A stretch of 44,510 bases of DNA from Thalassotalea sp. GTDB taxonomy: Bacteria > Pseudomonadota > Gammaproteobacteria > Enterobacterales > Alteromonadaceae. The translations under genes were made by a program, and so were the position numbers. The notes beneath the pieces were generated by a model. That model searched no databases. It worked only from the letters and a program-made list of their open reading frames with translations, and had not been told where the DNA came from. This document shows positions 10,299 through 17,749 of the stretch, in pieces. The stretch is from contig JAKVCY010000016.1 in the NCBI GenBank assembly GCA_022448425.1, positions 1 through 44,510 on the forward strand. Reading direction: 5' to 3'. Every line of letters starts with the position of its first letter. Within the stretch, counting starts at the first letter, position 1.

Positions 10299-11159
10299 CT
10301 ATTTATTATCGATCAGCCCTTCCAAGCCTTTCTTGGCGAAGGAAGGTAACGCAAATGCAGCGGTGTGAAGTGGTGCATTATAGTAATCAAAGTCTAAGCC
10401 ACTTTTGGTCACTCGTTCTGCATCAAAGTCGTCAATTGGGTCGTACTTCTTAGATGCGAATGTAAAGCTCCATAAGCCGCCAGGGTAAGTCAGGTTACTA
10501 AAACTGTAGAGGTAGCTTTTCGGGAATACTGCGTTTAATACTTTTAAAAGTGATTGTTGAATTTCCAATGCGTACCACGACGATTCGCCCTGCGAAGCAA
10601 CAATACCGTCATCAGTTAAGCAGTTAAATACGTCTTGATAGAATGCTTCGCCAAATAAAGGTTGAGCTGGGCCGATTGGGTCTGTGCTATCGACAATAAT
10701 AACGTCGAATTTTTCTCTTGTTTCTTTTACGAATTTAACGCCATCACCAATAATGAGGTTAATGCGCTCGTCGTCTAATGCACATGAAGTTTGTGGTATG
10801 TGGGCCTTACACGCATCTACCACCATGCCGTCTATTTCCACCATGGTGCACTTTTCAACAGATGGGTGACGGATAACTTCGCGCGCTGTACCGCCATCGC
10901 CGCCGCCAATCACTAAAATATTTTTCGGGTTTGGATGCACGAATAATGGTACGTGTGTAATCATGTCGTGGTAAGCGAATTCATCACGTTCTGTCACCAT
11001 GATTAAGCCATCGTTTAGCAGCATTTTGCCATGGCCTTTGGTTTCAACCACGTCAACAGTTTGGAATTCACTTTTACCCGAGAACAGTACTTTCTCAACT
11101 TTAAACTTTAAGCCAAGGTAGTCTTCAAACTTTTCTTCAATCCAAAGATTAGAGTGCAT
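10299..11159 (-). CDS. speE: Spermidine synthase (polyamine aminopropyltransferase)
   Basis: The 286-aa cytosolic enzyme transfers aminopropyl from decarboxylated AdoMet to putrescine to give spermidine. The Rossmann-type nucleotide site GGGDGGTAREV (85-95), the acidic residue in MVEIDGMVVD and the catalytic DSTDPIGPA (Asp157, Asp160) are all present, as is the N-terminal WIEEKF...YLGLKFKVEK. Length is standard. Its ATG lies within the end of the upstream AdoMetDC gene (11-bp overlap, ATGcactcTAA), so the two are translationally coupled and supply substrate and enzyme together. Confidence 0.95.
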   Translation of the reverse strand: MHSNLWIEEKFEDYLGLKFKVEKVLFSGKSEFQTVDVVETKGHGKMLLNDGLIMVTERDEFAYHDMITHVPLFVHPNPKNILVIGGGDGGTAREVIRHPSVEKCTMVEIDGMVVDACKAHIPQTSCALDDERINLIIGDGVKFVKETREKFDVIIVDSTDPIGPAQPLFGEAFYQDVFNCLTDDGIVASQGESSWYALEIQQSLLKVLNAVFPKSYLYSFSNLTYPGGLWSFTFASKKYDPIDDFDAERVTKSGLDFDYYNAPLHTAAFALPSFAKKGLEGLIDNK

Positions 11160-12111
11160 AGTTGTCTCCTGATATATCTAATTCCACCGGCTTAGAAAAC
11201 TGTGTTTGCGGGCGAATAAAATTGGCAAAGCTCACTTCGTAGCCATTTGAAAGTTGCTCATTAACTAACGACTTACTGATATAGCTGCTGTCGATGTGGT
11301 CAGCTAAGAGCGCTTCAAAATCGTGTTCGTTAAAGCTCATTAAGTCAAACGAGCGAGGCGATAAAATCGCTAAAATCGTCGGTGCTAAACGAATCAGATT
11401 CAGATTCGACTCGAACGAGATATAGCTGCTATCTGCTTGCGGCGTAACATGGATGGTAAGGTATTGTTCACCTTTGATGGCATTTAACGAATAGCCGTAG
11501 GGCTCAAAAACGAAATCATCAATGTCAAAACCCGGCAATAGGGTATCGATTGCCAAATAGTTGCGAATCTCTAATGTGCTTAGGTTAGGCTCGGTAAGCT
11601 TCTTTGAAGCTAGATCGCTAATTTGATATGCCAATAGTTCGTATGTTTTGTCTTCCGTTTCGGCTTTAAAGTCATTGTCTAGATGGAAAACGTAGTTGTG
11701 GTGACTGTCCATTTCACCAAAACGGTAGGCTTTACCCGGTAAGTATTGAGACAACAACTTTATGTCGTCACCAAAGCAACTTGGTTGTGCTTGGGCAAAA
11801 TACTCGTTCTTACGTTGATAAATAAAATGGACAATGGCGTCTGTACCTTTTTGCTCAATAAAATGAGTGACAGAATTGACCAGCTGCGTTTCACCACAGG
11901 TCAATATTAATAGCCTGTCTTGCCAAACAAATAAGCTCGACTCCGACAGTAAAAAGGCTTTGCAATGCGCGTTGCTAATACTCGAAAGTATTTTTGCATG
12001 GCAACATTCGACAAACTCTGACCAAAATTGATCGTTTATATCGGTTAATAAATTTAGTTTAGAAGCATCAACTAGTATTTCTGCTTTCTTTTCTGAACCT
12101 TCAAAAAACAA
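11149..12111 (-). CDS. speD: S-adenosylmethionine decarboxylase proenzyme, eukaryotic type
   Basis: The 320-aa protein matches the eukaryotic AMD1 architecture, not the short bacterial SpeD. It starts FFEGSEKKAEI, with Glu4 and Glu7 equivalent to human Glu8/Glu11. It carries LLSESSLFVW for self-cleavage between Glu57 and Ser58 (pyruvoyl formation), and Cys72 lies 14 residues after the pyruvoyl serine, as in human. EPYGYSLN and TIHVTP hold the equivalents of the human processing residues Ser229 and His243. It makes decarboxylated AdoMet for speE. The start is TTG at 12111 with GAGGA about 9 bases upstream. It overlaps speE by 11 bp. Known bacterial members are fewer than the classic SpeD, so ancient transfer is possible. 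Confidence 0.9.
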   Translation of the reverse strand: MFFEGSEKKAEILVDASKLNLLTDINDQFWSEFVECCHAKILSSISNAHCKAFLLSESSLFVWQDRLLILTCGETQLVNSVTHFIEQKGTDAIVHFIYQRKNEYFAQAQPSCFGDDIKLLSQYLPGKAYRFGEMDSHHNYVFHLDNDFKAETEDKTYELLAYQISDLASKKLTEPNLSTLEIRNYLAIDTLLPGFDIDDFVFEPYGYSLNAIKGEQYLTIHVTPQADSSYISFESNLNLIRLAPTILAILSPRSFDLMSFNEHDFEALLADHIDSSYISKSLVNEQLSNGYEVSFANFIRPQTQFSKPVELDISGDNYAL

Positions 12112-12401
12112 TAGCTAATCCTCACCGAGTGGACAAAAGGTGCGACATTTTACAAATTGCCGCTTAGTTTACAATATAAAAAACGCCGGATTTAGGTGTT
12201 TTTGTTTGTATACATACTTTTCATAATTATCGCTAAACTGGCACTATTAACGCGAAACCATATAAAACGATAGACTGCAAAAAAATACTATACTTTGATT
12301 TCGAATTTTGCATAATTGCGGCAAAAATATAATGTCGTTTAATTGCCCCTGATTACGTGTGTTGGTTACATGTATTGGGCAACTATGATTAGGTGAGCCT
12401 T
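12112..12401. promoter_or_regulatory. Divergent control region between speD and speB
   Basis: This 290-bp AT-rich region has no ORF and must hold promoters for the minus-strand speD-speE and plus-strand speB-speA. It includes an imperfect 9-bp hairpin, AAAAACGCC/GGTGTTTTT, at about 12179-12203. Several TATAAT-like stretches exist (for example TATACTTTG near 12290, TATAATG near 12329). I could not single out one promoter, or a polyamine-responsive leader. Confidence 0.5.
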
Positions 12402-13340
12402 GTGTTATCGTTAAAAGCTATTGATAGCGCTTTAATTAAAGCTGCTACGCCTTATGAATGGTCAGTCGAATCACCTGCAGTTTATGCGGATACTACCCAT
12501 ATTGTTGGTTTTGAATTTGACGGCACAGCATGTTTTAGAAAGGGCACTAAGCATGGTCCAAATGCCTTACGAGCAGTGTCTGATGGCATTGAATCTTACT
12601 CTCCTTATCTAGATGATGACCTAGACAACTACCAGTTTGCTGATCTTGGTAATCTGCCGATTGACCTTTCGATAACTGAGGACAGTGAACACTCGCATAT
12701 AGAACAAGAGTTCCAGCGAGCTATGGACGCCTTTTACCGTCAATTTGAAGGGGTTTCGCTAGTCGATGATAAGGTCAAAATACTTACCATTGGTGGTGAG
12801 CACTCTATTTCATATGCGCCTATAAAGCGTTACCTGCAAGAGTATCCTGACATGGTCTTGTTGCATTTAGATGCCCATGCTGATTTACGTGATGGCTATT
12901 TGGGGTATCACTATTCGCATGCCTCTATTATCCGCCGAGTGGTAGATTTGTTTGGTGAACAGAATCAGTTGGTTCAATACGGTATCCGCTCTGGCACCAA
13001 AGAAGAATATCAGTGGATGCACAAGCAAGGCACTATTAAACAATCACGCGCTGAGTTTTTAGATGCAGTAGCATCGATTCCAGAAGATAAGCCTGTCTAT
13101 CTTACATTGGATTTAGATTACTTTGATCCGAGCTTCTTCCCAGGGACTGGCACACCTGAACCTGGCGGTGAAGATTTCCACTCCTTTGTGAGCCTTTGCA
13201 AACTATTAAAAACAAAGCGTTTTGTAGGCTGCGATGTGGTGGAGCTTTCCCCTGAAATTGATAGCACAGGAAATAGCGATGTCTTTGCGGCAAAGGTCGT
13301 GAGAGAGCTTTTACTTTGCTTAAATCAACCGAATAGGTAA
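12402..13340 (+). CDS. speB: Agmatinase (agmatine ureohydrolase)
   Basis: The protein is about 312 aa and converts agmatine to putrescine and urea. The ureohydrolase binuclear-manganese motifs are complete: GGEHSIS, HLDAHADLRDGY, TLDLDYFDPSFFPGTGTPEPGG and a terminal CDVVELSPEID. I chose GTG at 12402 because AGGTGAG lies 5-6 bp before it. An in-frame GTG at 12393 lengthens the protein by three residues but has no SD. It is followed 66 bp later by arginine decarboxylase, so the two enzymes of the agmatine route probably share a transcript. Confidence 0.93.
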   Translation: MLSLKAIDSALIKAATPYEWSVESPAVYADTTHIVGFEFDGTACFRKGTKHGPNALRAVSDGIESYSPYLDDDLDNYQFADLGNLPIDLSITEDSEHSHIEQEFQRAMDAFYRQFEGVSLVDDKVKILTIGGEHSISYAPIKRYLQEYPDMVLLHLDAHADLRDGYLGYHYSHASIIRRVVDLFGEQNQLVQYGIRSGTKEEYQWMHKQGTIKQSRAEFLDAVASIPEDKPVYLTLDLDYFDPSFFPGTGTPEPGGEDFHSFVSLCKLLKTKRFVGCDVVELSPEIDSTGNSDVFAAKVVRELLLCLNQPNR

Positions 13341-13406
13341 CGTTAAATCAATTGGTTTACGCTTAATTTTTTAGTTCTAGTTTTGTACTTTTAGGATGTT
13401 ATTACA

Positions 13407-15392
13407 TTGAGCCCTAATAACTTATCTAACGCCGAAGCAATTAGCGCCGAAGCAGTTAACGTCGATGCAATAAAGCAATCAGACTCGACCAAACAAGCTT
13501 TGCAAATTGAAGATGCAGAGAAAACCTATCGTGTAAAGCGCTGGGGTAATGGCTACTTTGCAGTTGGCCAGTCAGGCGATATTGAGGTTACTCCTCGCTA
13601 CGATCAACCCGACCTTCGAATCAATATGAAGGAAGTGGTTGATGAAATGGTTGCTGAAGGCATTGAATTTCCAGCCGTTATTCGTTTTCATGATATTTTG
13701 CGCTCTCAGGTTGAACGATTAAATCGCACGTTCAGAACGACCATAGAAGAGGCTGATTACGAGGGGCGCTATCTTGGTGTTTTCCCTGTCAAAGTGAATC
13801 AAATGCGTGAAGTCATCGAAGAGATTGTTGATGCAGGTAATCGTTTCAACTATGGCTTAGAAGCAGGCTCGAAGCCAGAGCTAATCGCTGCACTGGCGTA
13901 CAATACGAATAAGCATTCACTGACTATTCTTAATGGCTACAAAGACGAAGAGTACCTTCGTTTAGCCCTCATGGGGCTGAAAATTAACCGCAATATCGTC
14001 ATCGTTATTGAGAAATTTAGTGAATTAACTAAACTGATTTCGCTATCTAAATCTTTAAAAATCATGCCAGTTATTGGCCTTCGTGTGAAAATGATGGTGA
14101 AAGGTCGTGGTAAGTGGGAAAGCTCGAGCGGTGAACGAGCAAAGTTTGGTTTGAGTATTGCTGAGATTTTAAAAGCTGTAGAACTGCTTGAAAAAGAAGG
14201 CATGACGGAAGCGATTAAGCTTCTACATTTCCATATTGGTAGCCAGCTTACGGATATTCGTGCGATAAAAGAAGCGGTTCAAGAGTCATCATTAATTTAT
14301 TCTCGCTTAGTAAAACTTGGCGTACCTCTAGAGTATGTTGATGTTGGTGGTGGTTTGGCAATTGACTACGACGGCTCACAGTCGACCAGTGATTCATCGT
14401 GTAATTACAACCTAGAAGAATATATCTCAGATATCGTTTATGGCTTTAAGCAAACCAGTGATCTTGAAGGTGTGAATCATCCTCACATCGTCAGTGAAAG
14501 CGGTCGTGCAATGACAGCCCATCACTCGTGCGTGGTTACTAAGGTAATTGGTGAGATTCATCCTCGAAGTGCAACTTACAATACAAAAAAGGCAACTGGC
14601 GAACACATCATTGTCACCAACATACGTGATATCGAAAAAGACTTGTCTGAAGATAATTACCAAGAAGCTTATAACGATATTGCCCAGTTAAAAGAGCAGG
14701 CGTTACAAGCCTTTAAGTTGGGTATTATGTCACTAGAAGAAATGGCCAAAATTGAGGTGATTTACTGGCGTATTTTGGAAACCATTAACACCTTAGTAGC
14801 AGGGCAGGAGTTTATTCCTGAAGAGCTAAAAGAAATACCTGAAATGCTCTCGTCTCAGTATCTTGCTAACTTTTCGGTGTTTCAATCTGCCGCCGATTCG
14901 TGGGCGATTGACCAAGTATTGCCAATCGTCCCTATTTCACGTCTTGATGAGAAGCCCACAAAGCTATGTAGCTTGGTGGATATTACCTGCGATAGTGATG
15001 GTAAAATTGACCATTTTATTGGTGATGACGTTGTTGCTAGCAACATCCCGATGCACGCATTAAATGATGATGATTACTTTATTGGCATCTTTTTAACTGG
15101 CGCATATCAGGATGTTATGGGGGATATGCATAACCTGTTCGGACGTTTGAACGAAGTGCATATTGTGAGTTACGATGATGACCCTAAGGACTTCTACATC
15201 GAAGAAGTGGTCAAAGGCTCTTCTGTAAAAGACGTGTTATCCACCATGCAGTACACGCCTGAAATTTTGGCGCAAATGGTGAAAAAGGAAATTGACGAGC
15301 AAATTAGGCGTGGAAAAATCAAACCACGTGAGGGCGTTAACTGGATAGACTTTTATGAAGACTGTTTAGGCGACTATACCTATCTGAAGTAA
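13407..15392 (+). CDS. speA: Biosynthetic arginine decarboxylase (PLP-dependent, fold III)
   Basis: The 661-aa enzyme converts arginine to agmatine. Blocks shared with E. coli SpeA include GVFPVKVNQ (PLP lysine Lys129), GLEAGSKPEL, LNGYKDEEYLRLAL, LLHFHIGSQ, DVGGGLAIDYDG, SESGRAMTAHH and the C-terminal catalytic-Cys segment DITCDSDGKIDH. The length is nearly that of E. coli (658). The start is TTG at 13407, with AGGAT about 10 bp upstream and no ATG earlier in frame that keeps the family N-terminus. The C-terminus, GDYTYLK, is in the family position. It is the last gene of the plus-strand polyamine unit, closed by a strong terminator. Confidence 0.95.
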   Translation: MSPNNLSNAEAISAEAVNVDAIKQSDSTKQALQIEDAEKTYRVKRWGNGYFAVGQSGDIEVTPRYDQPDLRINMKEVVDEMVAEGIEFPAVIRFHDILRSQVERLNRTFRTTIEEADYEGRYLGVFPVKVNQMREVIEEIVDAGNRFNYGLEAGSKPELIAALAYNTNKHSLTILNGYKDEEYLRLALMGLKINRNIVIVIEKFSELTKLISLSKSLKIMPVIGLRVKMMVKGRGKWESSSGERAKFGLSIAEILKAVELLEKEGMTEAIKLLHFHIGSQLTDIRAIKEAVQESSLIYSRLVKLGVPLEYVDVGGGLAIDYDGSQSTSDSSCNYNLEEYISDIVYGFKQTSDLEGVNHPHIVSESGRAMTAHHSCVVTKVIGEIHPRSATYNTKKATGEHIIVTNIRDIEKDLSEDNYQEAYNDIAQLKEQALQAFKLGIMSLEEMAKIEVIYWRILETINTLVAGQEFIPEELKEIPEMLSSQYLANFSVFQSAADSWAIDQVLPIVPISRLDEKPTKLCSLVDITCDSDGKIDHFIGDDVVASNIPMHALNDDDYFIGIFLTGAYQDVMGDMHNLFGRLNEVHIVSYDDDPKDFYIEEVVKGSSVKDVLSTMQYTPEILAQMVKKEIDEQIRRGKIKPREGVNWIDFYEDCLGDYTYLK

Positions 15393-15461
15393 TTTACCTC
15401 AAGTAGCTGAACTTACGTAACCTAGCTCAAGGAGCTAAGCTTAAGTAATTGTAGTTAAACT

Positions 15462-15523
15462 ACACAAAATAAACACAAAAAAAAACGAGCTATGAGCTCG
15501 TTTTTTTTGTGTTTATTTTGTGT
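15462..15523. terminator. Long near-perfect palindromic bidirectional terminator
   Basis: ACACAAAATAAACACAAAAAAAAACGAGC (15462-15490) pairs with its reverse complement ending at 15523, with one extra A on the left arm and a 3-5 nt loop at about 15491-15495. The GC core is CGAGCT/AGCTCG flanked by an A-run and a T-run, so it terminates in both directions. It sits between the convergent speA (+) and acetyltransferase (-) genes. Confidence 0.9.
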
Positions 15524-15555
15524 CTAACTTTTTTATATCAGTCTAGTACCGGCTA

Positions 15556-16023
15556 TCAGCCCGCTGCTCTTTTCAAATAAACGGGTTTTTCCCCATACTC
15601 TGTTACCGACATACCAAACGCTTTGTATAATGCTTTGGCATTGTTCTCGATAGCAGGTGAAAGCTTAATCACGCTGATATCTTTTGCCTTTGCAATAGCA
15701 ATCGCCTGTTCTACCGCTGCTTTACCGAACCCTTTACCTCTGAATTCTTCTTTAATAATTAGATCGATAATGTGTAATGCATCATTTTCCAAGGCAAGCA
15801 ACATACAGCCAATGTCGGTCGCATGAATTTTTATCTTCAGCATAGTGAGCTTGGGGTGCTGAACAAAGTACGATTGGATTTTGGCTTGCAATTGAAGTTC
15901 AACAACGTTTGCCTGCATATACTTGGGCAAAGATTCGAATTGCTTTTCAAAATGACGGTGCCAGAAGATGCAAAATTCCTGGTAAATTTTTTGGCTATCT
16001 ACTGCTCTTAATTTTATGTTCAT
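15556..16023 (-). CDS. GNAT-family N-acetyltransferase
   Basis: The 155-aa protein has the GNAT acetyl-CoA-binding motif A, EEFRGKGFGKAAVEQAI (about residues 92-108), preceded by the strand IIDLIIKEEF. It also has a C-terminal motif B, NAKALYKAFGM. The first 60 residues are helical and not typical of one subfamily. The acceptor substrate is unknown. It is monocistronic and convergent with speA, sharing its terminator. A role in polyamine acetylation would be tempting from position, but the sequence does not show SpeG-specific features. Confidence 0.85.
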   Translation of the reverse strand: MNIKLRAVDSQKIYQEFCIFWHRHFEKQFESLPKYMQANVVELQLQAKIQSYFVQHPKLTMLKIKIHATDIGCMLLALENDALHIIDLIIKEEFRGKGFGKAAVEQAIAIAKAKDISVIKLSPAIENNAKALYKAFGMSVTEYGEKPVYLKRAAG

Positions 16024-16329
16024 CTATTATGCAAAGTCGCTATTGTCATGCGTTACAGTGCGCTCATTTATTGAGCTGTGTTTCGACGCTAACTCGCATT
16101 TTTAAGTTAAGCATCGGTGATAGTTAGCGCAACGAATCCTGACTTTGTCCCTATTATTTAATGTTAAATCCTTACAAGCACTTTCCCGTGCTATGCAGAT
16201 AAGCGTAGCCTCAATGTGCGCTTATCTCAATACATGTTAGCATAAATTATACCCAGCTAGTAAAAACATATACTTAGCAATATCATTGGGCCGAATCTTG
16301 GTTAATTTGTAAAGTTATTCGACAGCTCC
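16024..16329. other. Intergenic region, no gene seen
   Basis: These 306 bp lie between the starts of the acetyltransferase and the 3' end of the DUF1501 gene. They contain an inverted repeat AGATAAGCG (16197-16205) / CGCTTATCT (16219-16227), a possible terminator stem for the minus-strand DUF1501 operon or a protein-binding palindrome. No T-tract supports a strong terminator. No ORF with a plausible start was found. Confidence 0.45.
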
Positions 16330-17685
16330 TTAAATAAAATCGATATTGTTTTGATTAAATCGACTCAAGGTTGGGAATATTTCTGTTACTTGGCTTTCGC
16401 TCAGCCCAAACCATCGGGCTAATTGCGCACTATATTCCTCACAGGAGGTCGTCGGAATCATTCTTCCATCACCGAAGTCGTCATTCGAGTTCAACTCTAG
16501 TGCGGGCAACTGACCAAATAAACGGCCGCCATTTACAGCACCACCCATCACTAATTGGTGACCTCCCCAACCATGATCTGTGCCGTCGCCATTGCTCGTA
16601 AGTGTGCGGCCAAAATCAGAAGCGGTGAAAGTCGTTACCGCATCACTCAACCCCAGTTCATTCATTGCGCTATTAAAACTCGCCATTGCAGCACTTAAAC
16701 GAGAGAGCAATACAGGATGGTCTTGCATTTGTCTGTCGTGAGTATCCCAGCCACCAAAACCGATGAAAAAGACTTGTCGATTCATGCCGAGCGTATCTCT
16801 AGCTGCAATCAGGTTTGCGGTCATTGCCAGCTCCTGAGAGAGCGAATCGGTGCCAAATTCAGTTTGTAGGGCAGGTGCAGTGTCTAAGGCTTGGTTCACC
16901 ATTGAGGCATTTGTGCGTGCTCTATTCATTATCGATTTGTAGCTATTGCCCAACGCATGATTGTCGAGCGCAATTAGTTGGTCAAAAATGCTGATTCGAT
17001 CACTATTCCAATCTTTTTCTGGGTTTAGTGCACCAAACATCGGCGCTCCCTCTGCCGTCATCGAGTAAGGCTGAATGATATTGCCCGTTTGCATTATATT
17101 GTTGCCTGCCAGCGATATGTTCGTAGAGATCGTATTGGCTGATGTGTCTGTAATTAAATCAGCCATGCGGCCAGCCCAGCCAGCCAAGTCGTTTAGGTTG
17201 GCGCGACTCGTTTCCCAAAGCTTTTGTTGATCATTGTGTGAAAAAAGCTGAGGCGGGAGGTTCGCGCTATCTGCTTGGATATTGGCCTTTGTGGTTGGTT
17301 CGACTAGTGGCCCTACATTATTGATAAATGCCAGTCGACCTTGCGTAAACAATTCGGCAAGTGGGCTCATGTAACCTGGTACACCAACATTGTAAGGTAA
17401 ATTGCTAACTGTATTTAGGCTGAGTAAGCTTTCTCGCTCAATCGCTAAATTTTGTCTCACACCTGCATAGGTTTGATAGTCGTTAATGTCAGTTGGAATA
17501 AGCATATTGTACGAGTCATTCCCGCCATAGAGAAATATACACACTAACGCTTTGTATCCTTCAAGTGACGTAGACTTTGCGGCGGCATTAACTAAACTCA
17601 GTTGCTTACCAAGCGCAGAATAACTCGAAAGCCCAAGGCTTGTACCGAACATCAATTTTAAGAACTGCCGTTTGTTCATTTCCAA
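16330..17685 (-). CDS. DUF1501 domain-containing protein, predicted Tat-exported
   Basis: The 451-aa protein begins with a twin-arginine-like leader (NKRQFLKLMFGTSLGLSS, KR variant). It then shows DUF1501 blocks: ALVCIFLYGGNDSYNMLIP, FINNVGPL, FIGFGGWDTHDRQ, TFTASDFGRTLTSNGDGTDHGWGG and the C-terminal CEEYSAQLARWFGL. The fold is related to alkaline-phosphatase/sulfatase-like proteins, with metal-type Asp and His residues in GGWDTHD and TDHGWGGH, but the activity is uncharacterised. It lies 64 bp after the DUF1800 gene in the same direction, the arrangement commonly seen for this pair. Function remains unknown; an exported or cell-surface role is inferred. Confidence 0.9.
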   Translation of the reverse strand: MEMNKRQFLKLMFGTSLGLSSYSALGKQLSLVNAAAKSTSLEGYKALVCIFLYGGNDSYNMLIPTDINDYQTYAGVRQNLAIERESLLSLNTVSNLPYNVGVPGYMSPLAELFTQGRLAFINNVGPLVEPTTKANIQADSANLPPQLFSHNDQQKLWETSRANLNDLAGWAGRMADLITDTSANTISTNISLAGNNIMQTGNIIQPYSMTAEGAPMFGALNPEKDWNSDRISIFDQLIALDNHALGNSYKSIMNRARTNASMVNQALDTAPALQTEFGTDSLSQELAMTANLIAARDTLGMNRQVFFIGFGGWDTHDRQMQDHPVLLSRLSAAMASFNSAMNELGLSDAVTTFTASDFGRTLTSNGDGTDHGWGGHQLVMGGAVNGGRLFGQLPALELNSNDDFGDGRMIPTTSCEEYSAQLARWFGLSESQVTEIFPTLSRFNQNNIDFI

Positions 17686-17749
17686 ACTCCTAATAAAATC
17701 CAGTCACGCTCTGCGAGCTGCGTAATGCAGTGTTTGATTGACGTGGTAT

